Positions 1 through 7,521 of a stretch of 64,000 bases of DNA are shown here, in pieces. The notes under the pieces were generated by a model that saw only the letters and a program-made list of their open reading frames with translations, was not told the DNA's origin and did no database searches. Positions within the stretch are counted from its first letter, which is position 1; every line of letters begins with the position of its first letter. The stretch lies in NCBI RefSeq assembly GCF_947497695.1, contig NZ_CANMHM010000006.1, positions 62,001 through 126,000 of the forward strand. Direction: 5' to 3'. A program made the position numbers and the translations under genes. This stretch comes from an uncultured Polaribacter sp. Its GTDB lineage: Bacteria > Bacteroidota > Bacteroidia > Flavobacteriales > Flavobacteriaceae.

Positions 1-1
1 T

Positions 2-1123
2 TTTGAAAAGATTGATACTAGCCCCATTCCAGACAACTTAATGAAAGAATTGGGACAAAACTCTAACCACAAAATATTAAAAACTCGCGAAGAAAACGGA
101 ATAGGGTATCAAACTTCTTATTCATTTATTCATGATCCTAGGTTTAAAAGAATCGGTATTTTAGAACTACAATTTACCCAAGATAATTCTGAAATAGAAC
201 ATGAATTAAAAGAGTTTATGTTAAGATTGGGCTTGGTGTATATTTTAATGTTTTTAATAGCTATTGCCATTGCTTATTTTTTATCAAGCTATATTACAAG
301 ATCTATCAAAACCATTTCAGACAAGATGGAGCAAACGCGTTTGAATAAAAGAAATGAAAAAATTATTTTAAATAAGGCAAGTTCTGAAATAGAAATTTTG
401 GTTGAAGCTTATAATCATATGATTGATGAATTGGGAGAAAGTGCTGCTAAACTAGCAAAGAGTGAAAGGGAGCAAGCTTGGAGAGAAATGGCAAAACAAG
501 TGGCTCATGAAATTAAAAACCCACTAACTCCAATGCGATTAACTGTGCAAAGTTTTGAGAGAAAGTTTGATGCGAAAGATTTAAATGCGAAAGAAAAATT
601 AAAAGAATTTAGTCAAACTTTAATTCAGCAAATAGATGTAATGAGTTCTATTGCCTCTGCTTTTTCTGATTTTGCAAAAATGCCTACACAAAAGAAAGAG
701 CAAATAGAAATGATTAGTGTGGTTAAGTTTGCTTTAGATATTTTTAATGAAAGTTATATTAAATATCTTCCTGAAGAAGAAGTATTGTATGCCAATTTAG
801 ATAAAACTCAATTGATAAGAATTGTAACGAATTTGGTTAAAAATGCAATTCAGGCAACTGATAAAGAAGAGAATCCTTCAATAGAAGTAAAAGTTTTGTC
901 ACAAGACAATCATGTAAAATTAACTGTTTCTGATAACGGAAAAGGAATTTCTGATGATGTAAAAGATTTTATTTTTGAACCTAAATTTACAACTAAATCA
1001 AGTGGAATGGGATTAGGTTTAGGGATGATAAAAAATATAATTGAAGCTTATGATGGAGTAATTTCTTTTACATCTGAAGTTGGAATTGGAACCATTTTTA
1101 CGATTATTTTACCAAAAAAGTAA
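2..1123 (+). CDS. NtrY-like sensor histidine kinase, 5' end outside window
   Basis: The frame is open to the first base, so this is the C-terminal part of a longer membrane sensor kinase; the first internal Met is at 41. Counting from that Met, a membrane segment spans about residues 62-84, then a HAMP-like linker, a HisKA domain with phospho-acceptor His156 in HEIKNPLTPMRL, and an HATPase_c domain with the N box (Asn264, Asn268), the G1 box DNGKG (298-302) and a GLGLG loop (324-328). HEIKNPLTP is typical of NtrY-type kinases, which autophosphorylate and signal to an NtrC-type regulator. No such regulator is visible here; it could lie upstream. The signal sensed is unknown. Confidence 0.92.
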   Translation, partial: FEKIDTSPIPDNLMKELGQNSNHKILKTREENGIGYQTSYSFIHDPRFKRIGILELQFTQDNSEIEHELKEFMLRLGLVYILMFLIAIAIAYFLSSYITRSIKTISDKMEQTRLNKRNEKIILNKASSEIEILVEAYNHMIDELGESAAKLAKSEREQAWREMAKQVAHEIKNPLTPMRLTVQSFERKFDAKDLNAKEKLKEFSQTLIQQIDVMSSIASAFSDFAKMPTQKKEQIEMISVVKFALDIFNESYIKYLPEEEVLYANLDKTQLIRIVTNLVKNAIQATDKEENPSIEVKVLSQDNHVKLTVSDNGKGISDDVKDFIFEPKFTTKSSGMGLGLGMIKNIIEAYDGVISFTSEVGIGTIFTIILPKK

Positions 1124-1172
1124 AACCAATTGGTATTATTAATTTAGTCTAAAGACCTTAAATAAATAACTT

Positions 1173-1958
1173 ATGAAGTTCGAAAATATTTTAGTAGAAA
1201 AAAATAATAGTTTAGCCCAAATAACTATTAACAGGCCTAAAAAATTAAACGCACTTAATAGCACTACAATTAAAGAGTTGCATGAAGCTTTTGAATTGTT
1301 AGAAGATGATGAAAATATGAGAGCAATTATTGTAACAGGTAGTGGAGAAAAAGCATTTGTTGCTGGTGCAGATATTGCTGAATTTGCCCATTTTGCAGAG
1401 CAAGAAGGTGTTAATTTAGCAAGAGAAGGGCAAGAGTTGTTATTTAATTATGTAGAAAATTTATCTAAACCTGTAATTGCTGCTATTAATGGTTTTGCTT
1501 TAGGTGGTGGTTTAGAGTTGGCAATGTCTTGTCATTTTAGAGTTGCTGCTGATACTGCAAAAATGGGTTTGCCAGAAGTTTCACTAGGTGTTATTCCTGG
1601 TTATGGAGGTACTCAACGTTTACCTCAGTTAGTTGGTAAAGGAAAAGCGATGGAAATGATTATGACAGCTGGTATGATTTCTGCAGAAGATGCTTTGCAG
1701 TTTGGCTTGGTAAATCATGTAACAACACAAGAAGAATTATTGCCTTTGGCAGAAAAAATAGTGAGTAAAATTATCAGAAATTCTTCAGTAGCTATTAGTG
1801 CTGCAATTAGAGCAATTAATGCTGGTTTTGAAGATGGTGTTAATGGTTTTAATGTTGAAATAGAAGAGTTTGGAGGCTCTTTTGGGACTGAGGATTTTAC
1901 GGAAGGTACAACAGCATTTTTAAATAAAAAGAAACCTAATTTTTTAAATAAAAATTAA
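1173..1958 (+). CDS. Enoyl-CoA hydratase/isomerase family protein (crotonase)
   Basis: A 261-residue cytoplasmic crotonase-fold enzyme, probably a short-chain enoyl-CoA (3-hydroxybutyryl-CoA) hydratase of beta-oxidation or butanoate metabolism. AGAD (residues 64-67) and GGG (111-113) form the CoA oxyanion hole. Glu115 (GLELAM) and Glu135 (GLPEV) match the two catalytic glutamates of true hydratases, which argues against an isomerase-only member. Length is normal for the family. It starts 49 nt after the kinase gene and ends at a strong hairpin. Substrate chain length cannot be read from the sequence. Confidence 0.93.
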   Translation: MKFENILVEKNNSLAQITINRPKKLNALNSTTIKELHEAFELLEDDENMRAIIVTGSGEKAFVAGADIAEFAHFAEQEGVNLAREGQELLFNYVENLSKPVIAAINGFALGGGLELAMSCHFRVAADTAKMGLPEVSLGVIPGYGGTQRLPQLVGKGKAMEMIMTAGMISAEDALQFGLVNHVTTQEELLPLAEKIVSKIIRNSSVAISAAIRAINAGFEDGVNGFNVEIEEFGGSFGTEDFTEGTTAFLNKKKPNFLNKN

Positions 1959-1985
1959 AAAGCGAGTCAATTAAGACTCGCTTTT
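1958..1985. terminator. Bidirectional rho-independent terminator
   Basis: An 8-bp perfect stem (1961-1968 with 1975-1982) has a 6-nt loop and is flanked by A and T runs that extend the pairing. It lies between the convergent crotonase and secreted-protein genes and can serve both. Confidence 0.85.
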
Positions 1986-2030
1986 AATATCAAATTATAG
2001 CAGTAACTTGATAAACAACTAACTAATTTT

Positions 2031-2609
2031 TTATATTGTAAAATCTTTTGAGTATTTTCTGTCATCACTATAAATAACAACTTTATAATTACCTGTTTTA
2101 TTTAAAGATAATTTATAAGCTTTATTTAAAATTTGAGCACCTGCTGCATTATCTTCTAAAATAACCTCATTGTCATAATAAATAGTAATGTTTAAGGGCT
2201 CGTTGTTAAAACATAACTTTGTAATTAATAATAAATCGTTTTTAGTTCTTATAACAGGTTTAAAAATAGAGGTATTATCTGTTTCTAAAAAAGTAACAAA
2301 ACCATCTTTTATACTAAACTCTTTAATTACAATTTCAAAGTCTTTTTCTAACTCCATAGAAAACACGCCATTTTCTAAAGCAGTAAAATCGAAATTTTTA
2401 GTAAAGTTTCCTTCTGTTTTAATTTTGTCCTTATAGACTACTATACCTTGTTTATCTTTTATTTTTAAGGTATGTCCTACTTTTACGTTCTTAAACTCAA
2501 CCTTTACAGTTTTTTTTGCTTTAGAAGGTTTTTCGTTTTCATTAGCGCTTACAAATAACGTTGCAAACATTAATACTACTAGTACTGTTTTTTTAATTAT
2601 TGCTCTCAT
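2031..2609 (-). CDS. Small secreted protein of unknown function
   Basis: 192 residues. An N-terminal signal peptide (about residues 1-22, ending near FVSANE) points to export. The rest is beta-rich with alternating Lys/Glu/Asp and resembles the small Ig-like or DUF3244-like periplasmic proteins common in Flavobacteriaceae, but I cannot assign a family firmly. The C-terminal part (NKTGNYKVVIYSDDRKY) looks like one beta-sandwich domain. It has its own -7 box at 2641-2648 and converges on the crotonase gene. Confidence 0.75.
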   Translation of the reverse strand: MRAIIKKTVLVVLMFATLFVSANENEKPSKAKKTVKVEFKNVKVGHTLKIKDKQGIVVYKDKIKTEGNFTKNFDFTALENGVFSMELEKDFEIVIKEFSIKDGFVTFLETDNTSIFKPVIRTKNDLLLITKLCFNNEPLNITIYYDNEVILEDNAAGAQILNKAYKLSLNKTGNYKVVIYSDDRKYSKDFTI

Positions 2610-2640
2610 CTTTTTTTCATTTTAATGATTAATAATACTG

Positions 2641-2648
2641 CAAATTTA
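2641..2648 (-). promoter_or_regulatory. -7 box of the 2031-2609 gene
   Basis: TAAATTTG on the minus strand fits the Bacteroidota consensus TAnnTTTG, 31 nt upstream of the start. The nearest upstream TTG is 26 nt away, longer than the usual spacer, so the -33 element is uncertain. Confidence 0.5.
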
Positions 2649-2715
2649 TGGCACAACTTTAGTTTTAAAAACATCAAAATTGGTGTATATATGTGCTAAA
2701 TTACCTACTATTTTT

Positions 2716-2733
2716 ATGTTAAATCAATGTTAA
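2716..2733 (-). promoter_or_regulatory. Pair of TTAACAT half-sites at 11-bp spacing
   Basis: Read on the minus strand, two identical TTAACAT heptamers are separated by 4 bp, between the divergent secreted-protein and AraC genes. The words match the repeats in the phosphate block at 23.4-26.5 kb. Here the distance to the minus-strand -7 box (67 nt) does not fit that arrangement, so function is doubtful. Confidence 0.3.
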
Positions 2734-2789
2734 GTTAATATAGTGTATTATTTTGGTAATTTTATACATTTTATTAGTATTAAGTATTG

Positions 2790-2797
2790 TAAATTTG
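2790..2797 (+). promoter_or_regulatory. -7 box of the AraC-type gene
   Basis: TAAATTTG matches TAnnTTTG and lies 14 nt before the ATG at 2812. It falls inside the 5' extension of the reading frame (2743-2811), which supports starting translation at 2812. No clear -33 TTG is present. Confidence 0.5.
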
Positions 2798-2811
2798 TAG
2801 CAAACTGTATT

Positions 2812-3684
2812 ATGAAGAATGTAAAGCCTACTTTAGAGAAAATTAGTCCAGATTTTGGAAGCTCTATACTCGTAAAAAAACACACCGAATTTTTAAAACA
2901 AATAAAAGCGTTTTGGCATTTTCATCCAGAAATTGAATTGGTTTATGTAAATAAAGGTAAAGGTAAAAGACATATTGGCAATCATTTGTCTTATTTTAAT
3001 AATAGTCAGTTATTATTAATAGGTTCTAATTTACCACATAATGGTTTTACAGATAGGCTTACTACAAATGGTTCTGAGTCTTCCATACAATTTAAACCAG
3101 ATTTTTTAGGGAAAGAGTTTTTTGAAACTCCAGAAATGAAACCTATTAGTATTTTGTTTGAAAAAGCGAAGAAAGGGATTTTGTTTGGTGTTAAAACAAA
3201 ACAAAAATTAGGGCCTAAAATTGAAAAAATATCAGAAAAAAAAGGCTTTAAGCAAATTTTAATTTTACTAGAAATATTACACACCTTATCTAAATCAGAA
3301 GATTATACCTTGTTAAATGCTGATGGTTTTGCTTTTGAAACACAGCCACAAGATAGCAGCAAAATAGATATTATTTTTAAACATATTAATGATAATTTTA
3401 ATCAACACATTAGTTTAGATGAAATTGCAGGCTTGGTAAGTATGACAGTTCCTGCATTTTGTAGATTTTTTAAAAAAACAACCGGAAAAACGTTTACCAA
3501 ATTAGTAAATGAATACAGAGTTGTACATGCTACAAAATTATTATCTGAAAGTAAAACAAGTATTACAGATATTTGTTTTGAGTGTGGTTTTAATAATTTT
3601 TCTCATTTCAATAAACTATTTAAAGAATTTACAGGTAAATCTGCTTCAAAATATAGAAGTGAAATGTTAAGTTTAGTTCAATAA
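2812..3684 (+). CDS. AraC family transcriptional regulator
   Basis: A 290-residue cytoplasmic regulator. Residues about 20-110 form a cupin-like ligand domain (HFHPEIELVYV, then LIGSNLPHNG), and the last 100 residues hold the two helix-turn-helix motifs of the AraC DNA-binding domain (SLDEIAGLVSMTVPAF and SITDICFECGFNNFSHF). The reading frame is open back to 2743, but Met at 2812 fits the family start and lies just after a -7 box. Targets and ligand are unknown. The next gene follows after 8 nt, so the two are probably co-transcribed. Confidence 0.88.
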   Translation: MKNVKPTLEKISPDFGSSILVKKHTEFLKQIKAFWHFHPEIELVYVNKGKGKRHIGNHLSYFNNSQLLLIGSNLPHNGFTDRLTTNGSESSIQFKPDFLGKEFFETPEMKPISILFEKAKKGILFGVKTKQKLGPKIEKISEKKGFKQILILLEILHTLSKSEDYTLLNADGFAFETQPQDSSKIDIIFKHINDNFNQHISLDEIAGLVSMTVPAFCRFFKKTTGKTFTKLVNEYRVVHATKLLSESKTSITDICFECGFNNFSHFNKLFKEFTGKSASKYRSEMLSLVQ

Positions 3685-3692
3685 TAATTAAA

Positions 3693-3866
3693 ATGAAAGG
3701 TAAAGTAGGAAAAGCAATAGAATATTATACTTTTAAAAGTAACGAATTGTTAGCCTTTGTAAATGTTAATAATGATTTATCTGTCGATAAAATCATAGAA
3801 TGTGGAGAAGAATTAGCTGTTTTAGAACATAAAATTACAGCGTTAGAAGTCGCAAAAGAAAACTAG
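3693..3866 (+). CDS. Small conserved-looking protein, 57 aa
   Basis: Starts at ATG 3693, 8 nt after the AraC gene, and ends at TAG 3864-3866, directly against the stop codon of the convergent HD gene. The acidic, probably helical product (MKGKVGKAIEYYTFKS, then DLSVDKIIECGEELAVLEHK) has no signal peptide or membrane segment. I do not recognise the family. Exact packing between two genes and balanced codon use suggest a real gene. Confidence 0.6.
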   Translation: MKGKVGKAIEYYTFKSNELLAFVNVNNDLSVDKIIECGEELAVLEHKITALEVAKEN

Positions 3867-4526
3867 TTATTTTAAACCATTCCATTCATCATCAAATTGA
3901 TTTAGAAAATCAACCATAAAAGTATGTCTATTTTCAGCAATTCGTTTTCCAGAAATCGTATTCATTTTATCTTTTAACAATAATAATTTTTCGTAAAAAT
4001 GATTGATAGTTGGTGCATCAGAATTTTTGTATTCCTCTTTAGTCATGTTTAAATTTGGTTCAATTTCAGGATTGTAAAGAGCCCTGTTTTTATAGCCACC
4101 ATAATTAAAACAACGAGCAATACCAATAGCACCAATAGCATCTAATCTATCTGCATCTTGTACAACTTCCAATTCTTTTGATGTAAATTTTTCACTACTT
4201 TTTTCTAAAGAATTTTTAAACGAAATGTGTTTTATAATATTCACAACATGTTCAATGGCATTCTTATCAATCTTTTGTTTAACTAAAAAATTAGCAGCAA
4301 TTGTTGGTCCAATAGCTTCATTTCCATTGTAAAACTTAGCATCTGCAATATCATGTAACAAAGCAGCCAAAGAAACTATAAAGAAATCTACTTTTTCATC
4401 TTTAGATATTAAAAGAGCATTTTTGTAGACACGTTCTATATGAAACCAATCATGTCCTCCTTCTGCATTTTTCAATTCCTTTTGCACAAAATTAATGGTG
4501 TTTTCGATTACTTTTTTTTGATCCAT
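3867..4526 (-). CDS. HD-domain phosphohydrolase
   Basis: 219 residues with the HD superfamily metal site: His25 and His29 in HDWFHIERV, the HD doublet at 58-59 (LLHDIAD), and an Asp in QDADRLDAIGAIG. This arrangement matches the YedJ/YpgQ-like nucleotide phosphohydrolases. It probably hydrolyses a nucleotide or related phosphate ester in the cytoplasm; the substrate is not evident. It lies one base downstream of the small membrane-protein gene on the same strand, so the two form an operon. Confidence 0.88.
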   Translation of the reverse strand: MDQKKVIENTINFVQKELKNAEGGHDWFHIERVYKNALLISKDEKVDFFIVSLAALLHDIADAKFYNGNEAIGPTIAANFLVKQKIDKNAIEHVVNIIKHISFKNSLEKSSEKFTSKELEVVQDADRLDAIGAIGIARCFNYGGYKNRALYNPEIEPNLNMTKEEYKNSDAPTINHFYEKLLLLKDKMNTISGKRIAENRHTFMVDFLNQFDDEWNGLK

Positions 4527-4527
4527 G

Positions 4528-4767
4528 TTATTTTCTTAAAGCAAGTTCTTTTTTAATATTTTTCACATCAAAATAGATAAAAATTGCCATCGGAATAAAA
4601 AATAAAGGTAAAAACGTATGAAAAGATGTACCATTTTCTATGGTAGAAAAAATTGCAAAAACAATCATTAATACAATTAAAATAATTTTAATGAGTAAAA
4701 ACATTTTTTGCTTTTTCAGTTTTGTTAAAAGTTCAGTTTTTGTGTATGTAGAAAATTCAGATGGCAT
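4528..4767 (-). CDS. Small membrane protein, two TM segments
   Basis: 79 residues: a basic N-terminal region (about 1-22), two hydrophobic stretches (about 23-43 and 50-68) and a basic tail. It looks like a two-helix inner-membrane hairpin with both ends in the cytoplasm. It is the first gene of a two-gene operon with the HD phosphohydrolase. No known family recognised. Confidence 0.72.
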   Translation of the reverse strand: MPSEFSTYTKTELLTKLKKQKMFLLIKIILIVLMIVFAIFSTIENGTSFHTFLPLFFIPMAIFIYFDVKNIKKELALRK

Positions 4768-4784
4768 AATTTTATGTTTAAGTA

Positions 4785-4820
4785 AAATAAAAAATCCACG
4801 TTAGTTATATAACGTGGATT
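4785..4820 (-). terminator. Terminator of the bacilliredoxin gene
   Basis: A perfect 10-bp stem (4793-4802 with 4811-4820) and 8-nt loop. On the minus strand the stem is followed by a T-rich tract (A-rich at 4785-4792 on the plus strand). Confidence 0.85.
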
Positions 4821-4868
4821 CTTGTCTTGATTTTTGTCTCAAAAAAGTATTGTCTTTCATAAAAAAGA

Positions 4869-5279
4869 TTAACAAAACTCATCATAAGCTTGTGCTAAAT
4901 TTTGAGCAATCATTTGAGCAGATCTCCCTTCAATATGATGACGCTCTAGCATGTGTACCAAATTACCATCTTTAAATAAAGCCATTGCTGGAGAAGATGG
5001 AGGAAAAGGAATCATAAATTCGCGTGCTTTTTGTACAGATTCTTTTTCTACACCTGCAAAAACAGTTGTTAAATTATCTGGTGTTTTTTCTGCACCTAAA
5101 GAAGCAATTGCTCCAGGTCTTGCAGTACCAGCTGCACAACCACAAACAGAATTTACCACTACTAAAGTTGTTCCTTTTTTAGATAGTGCGTTTTCAACAT
5201 CTGCACTTGTATATAATGCCTCAAAACCTGCGTTAATTAATTCATCACGCATTGGTTTTACTAATTCTTCTGGATACAT
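4869..5279 (-). CDS. brxA: BrxA/BrxB family bacilliredoxin
   Basis: 136 residues from MYPEELVKPM. The frame extends 10 codons upstream, but this Met is the family's usual start and lies 19 nt after a consensus promoter. The family removes bacillithiol from S-bacillithiolated proteins or acts as a thioredoxin-like disulfide isomerase. The CGC redox motif is at residues 46-48 (NSVCGCAAGTARP). The C-terminal part carries the usual FPPSSPAMALF and HHIEGR blocks. Cytoplasmic and monocistronic. Whether this organism makes bacillithiol cannot be judged from the window. Confidence 0.92.
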   Translation of the reverse strand: MYPEELVKPMRDELINAGFEALYTSADVENALSKKGTTLVVVNSVCGCAAGTARPGAIASLGAEKTPDNLTTVFAGVEKESVQKAREFMIPFPPSSPAMALFKDGNLVHMLERHHIEGRSAQMIAQNLAQAYDEFC

Positions 5280-5298
5280 AATTTCTAATTTTAAGTTA

Positions 5299-5329
5299 CA
5301 AATATACAAATAACTTCTGCAAAAATCAA
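5299..5329 (-). promoter_or_regulatory. Consensus Bacteroidota promoter of the brxA gene
   Basis: On the minus strand, TTG (5329-5327), a 20-nt spacer, then TATATTTG (5306-5299). This is an exact match to TTG-N17-23-TAnnTTTG. Predicted mRNA leader about 15-16 nt. Confidence 0.8.
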
Positions 5330-5400
5330 CCTAAAAAAACAGTTGTACTAATAGAAATATCAATAAAATTGATGTGAATTATATTTTTAAAAATCATGCT

Positions 5401-5545
5401 TTTTTGGGCGTGCCCATTTTTAAAATTATTTTTTCGTTGTCACTCAATAATAATTTTAAAAATCGTCAGGCTTTCAGCACTCGCTTCACGCAAAAAAGCG
5501 TGAGAGCTCAAACAAATGCTTCAATCCTTCACGCAAAAGTGGATT
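5401..5545. repeat. Non-coding dispersed-type repeat with hairpin
   Basis: The gene-free stretch 5280-5628 holds the brxA promoter, then a block that is much more GC-rich than its flanks: GGGCGTGCCC at about 5406, GTCAGGCTTTCAGCACTCGC at about 5465, and a hairpin (5486-5491 with 5498-5503, loop AAAAAA) followed by a second TTCACGC word. Blocks built this way recur between genes in many Flavobacteriaceae genomes as far as I recall. I see no start codon or gene signal in it. Confidence 0.45.
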
Positions 5546-5564
5546 AGTTTTTTTAATAGTCTAG

Positions 5565-5596
5565 CAATCTAAGAATCCAACAATCTAAGAATCTAT
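5565..5596 (+). repeat. 8-bp imperfect tandem repeat (four units)
   Basis: Four consecutive octamers of the form [CG]AATCYAA (CAATCTAA, GAATCCAA, CAATCTAA, GAATCTAT). They occupy the spacer immediately upstream of the -7 box of the TerB/DnaJ gene, so changes in copy number would alter promoter spacing. Confidence 0.75.
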
Positions 5597-5600
5597 TTTA

Positions 5601-5608
5601 TATCTTTG
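5601..5608 (+). promoter_or_regulatory. -7 box of the TerB/DnaJ gene
   Basis: TATCTTTG fits TAnnTTTG exactly, 20 nt before the ATG at 5629 and 4 nt after the tandem octamers. Confidence 0.65.
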
Positions 5609-5628
5609 CCACTTTTAAAATAATAGAT

Positions 5629-6381
5629 ATGGGCAGTTTTACAAAATGGTTAGGAGCAGGTTTAGGATTTACTTTAGGGGGTCCAATAGGTGCAGCCATA
5701 GGTTTTGCAGTAGGTAGTTTTGTAGATGGTTTTTCAGAAAAAGATCTAAAGCAAGAACAAATAGATTACGAAAATAATGGAAGGCAAAGTGCCAACAATA
5801 CACAATCTGGCGATTTTGAAATGAGTTTACTTGTTTTAGCTTCCATCGTTATAAAATCTGACGGAAAAGTAGATCAAAGAGAGCTCAATTTTGTACGCAC
5901 ACAATTTGTAGGAATGTATGGCAAAGAAAGAGCCAATAATGCTTTTAAATTGTTTAGCGGAATTATAAAAAAACAAGTTTCTGCTCGTCAGGTTTGTATA
6001 CAAATCAGGCAAAATATGCCTCATGCATCACGTTTACAATTGTTGCACTTTTTGTTTGGTATTGCAAAAGCAGATGCGTTTGTGGTAGAAGCAGAAGTTG
6101 AAGAAATACGCAAAATTGCTGGCTATTTATACATCAATCAAAACGATTTTGAATCTATAAAATCCATGTTTTATGATGCTTCAGAAAATGCTTATAAAAT
6201 TTTAGAGATAGAAAAAACAGCTACAGATGCAGAAGTAAAAAGTGGGTATAGAAAAATGGTTAAAAAGTACCATCCAGATAAAGTACAAGGTTTAGGAGAA
6301 GAGCATTTAAAAGGAGCAAATGAAAAATTTCAAAGTATACAAGCTGCGTATGAAAAAATAAAAAATGAGCGTGGTTTATAG
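5629..6381 (+). CDS. TerB-domain and J-domain co-chaperone (DjlA-like)
   Basis: 250 residues. A Gly-rich hydrophobic N-terminus (about 8-34) may associate with membrane. Residues about 62-180 form a TerB-like helical domain (SLLVLASIVIKSDGKVD), and residues about 187-250 a J domain with HPD at 215-217. This order resembles DjlA, which stimulates DnaK through its J domain. Both the C-terminal J domain and the HPD triad are intact. Clients are unknown. Transcribed from its own promoter and not followed by a same-strand gene. Confidence 0.88.
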   Translation: MGSFTKWLGAGLGFTLGGPIGAAIGFAVGSFVDGFSEKDLKQEQIDYENNGRQSANNTQSGDFEMSLLVLASIVIKSDGKVDQRELNFVRTQFVGMYGKERANNAFKLFSGIIKKQVSARQVCIQIRQNMPHASRLQLLHFLFGIAKADAFVVEAEVEEIRKIAGYLYINQNDFESIKSMFYDASENAYKILEIEKTATDAEVKSGYRKMVKKYHPDKVQGLGEEHLKGANEKFQSIQAAYEKIKNERGL

Positions 6382-6576
6382 TTCATCTTATTATTTTTTT
6401 TAAAATTCACAAATAATAAGTTTAAAGAAACAAAATTTACGGCTTTAATTTTACAAAAAATAAATTTTGAAAAACTAAAGCGATTTGTTTAAAGTCTTTT
6501 CTATTGATTTTTAGCTTTAAGTTCTAAAGAAAAATAAGATTAAAGGTATTTTTTTAAATCTTTAAAAGATAAATGA

Positions 6577-7173
6577 TTACTCTTTTTTAGGATTATAAAT
6601 GATTATAAAAAGAATAATAATTGCAAGTAATATTAAAATGTAAATTTCTATCTGAGTAAAAAGTTCAACAGAACTAATTGCCTTTTCACTGATAGATACT
6701 TGCCTTTTTCCTTCACTTAGCTGTATTTTTGCTAAATCATAAAGATTTTTTTGAACTTCAGAGATGTTTTTAAATAAAGTAGCTTTGTCCTCAGTTTGAG
6801 AATTGCTAAAGTTATCTTCAGAATTAGATAGCGATGCTAAATTCTTTTTAAAATCTTCTAATATATTTCCTTCTTTAACGGTTAATTTTGTTTGTTCAAA
6901 TTGCAAAATATAATCATGAATATCGTTCATAATTACTTTATTTCTCTCTAAAAAGAAAATAGAATCAGAAACAGCAAGTGCAACTTCTTTTTCACGAATA
7001 GAATTAGAAATCTTAAAAATCAAGTCTTTTGCAACAAGTCTATCTTGATAAATAGAAACAACAGAATCTTTTACTCTTGTAAAATTATTTTTATCAATTA
7101 AATTAGTTGCAATTATCAAAATAAAAACCATTAAAATTCCAAGACTCCATTTAAGTTTACTAGAAAATGTCAT
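6577..7173 (-). CDS. 4HB-type sensory domain membrane protein without signalling domain
   Basis: 198 residues: one TM helix at about 8-25, an extracytoplasmic all-helical region (about 26-170), a second TM helix at about 174-192 and a short NPKKE tail. This is the layout of the four-helix-bundle ligand-binding module (4HB_MCP_1) of chemoreceptors and kinases, but HAMP, kinase and methyl-accepting domains are absent, so any signal must pass through a partner. No frameshift is visible downstream. No function is assigned. Confidence 0.72.
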   Translation of the reverse strand: MTFSSKLKWSLGILMVFILIIATNLIDKNNFTRVKDSVVSIYQDRLVAKDLIFKISNSIREKEVALAVSDSIFFLERNKVIMNDIHDYILQFEQTKLTVKEGNILEDFKKNLASLSNSEDNFSNSQTEDKATLFKNISEVQKNLYDLAKIQLSEGKRQVSISEKAISSVELFTQIEIYILILLAIIILFIIIYNPKKE

Positions 7174-7521
7174 AATTTATTTGTTTTGTTTTTACATCGC
7201 TTTTTTAACGATGAATTGTAATTCATATGATAAGTTAGTAAATATACTTAAAATGTAAAATATTTTGGCTAAAAACAATAATTTGTACTAATTATTTTAT
7301 AAGAATATCTAATTTACTGCAATATTTAGAGCATCATTTTATAGTTAATCATCTATTAAAATTAATAATTTAAGATGCTAATATATCTGCATTTATTACT
7401 CTTTGTCAAAAATTTAGCTTTATTTAAAATAAAAAATCTTTTTTTTAATAGATTTAGCAATCATTCTAAAGGAATTGCAATAAAATCATTATTTTCGCAA
7501 TCTTATTTGAAAATACACAAA
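7174..7521. other. Intergenic stretch between divergent genes
   Basis: 348 bp with very low GC. It contains a 16-nt palindrome at 7211-7226 (ATGAATT-GT-AATTCAT), about 38 bp upstream of the 4HB-protein start. A weak -7-like TATTTTCG lies at 7490-7497, 24 nt before ileS. The ileS frame stays open back to 7375, but I treat this as non-coding. No RNA gene seen. Confidence 0.4.

Noticed and set aside
2743-2811. 23-codon extension of the AraC gene
   Set aside because: It includes the -7 box at 2790-2797 and has no family similarity.
7375-7521. 49-codon N-terminal extension of ileS
   Set aside because: Hydrophobic, Phe/Leu/Lys-rich, not part of the family; Met at 7522 begins the conserved KFPEYKGLDLP sequence.
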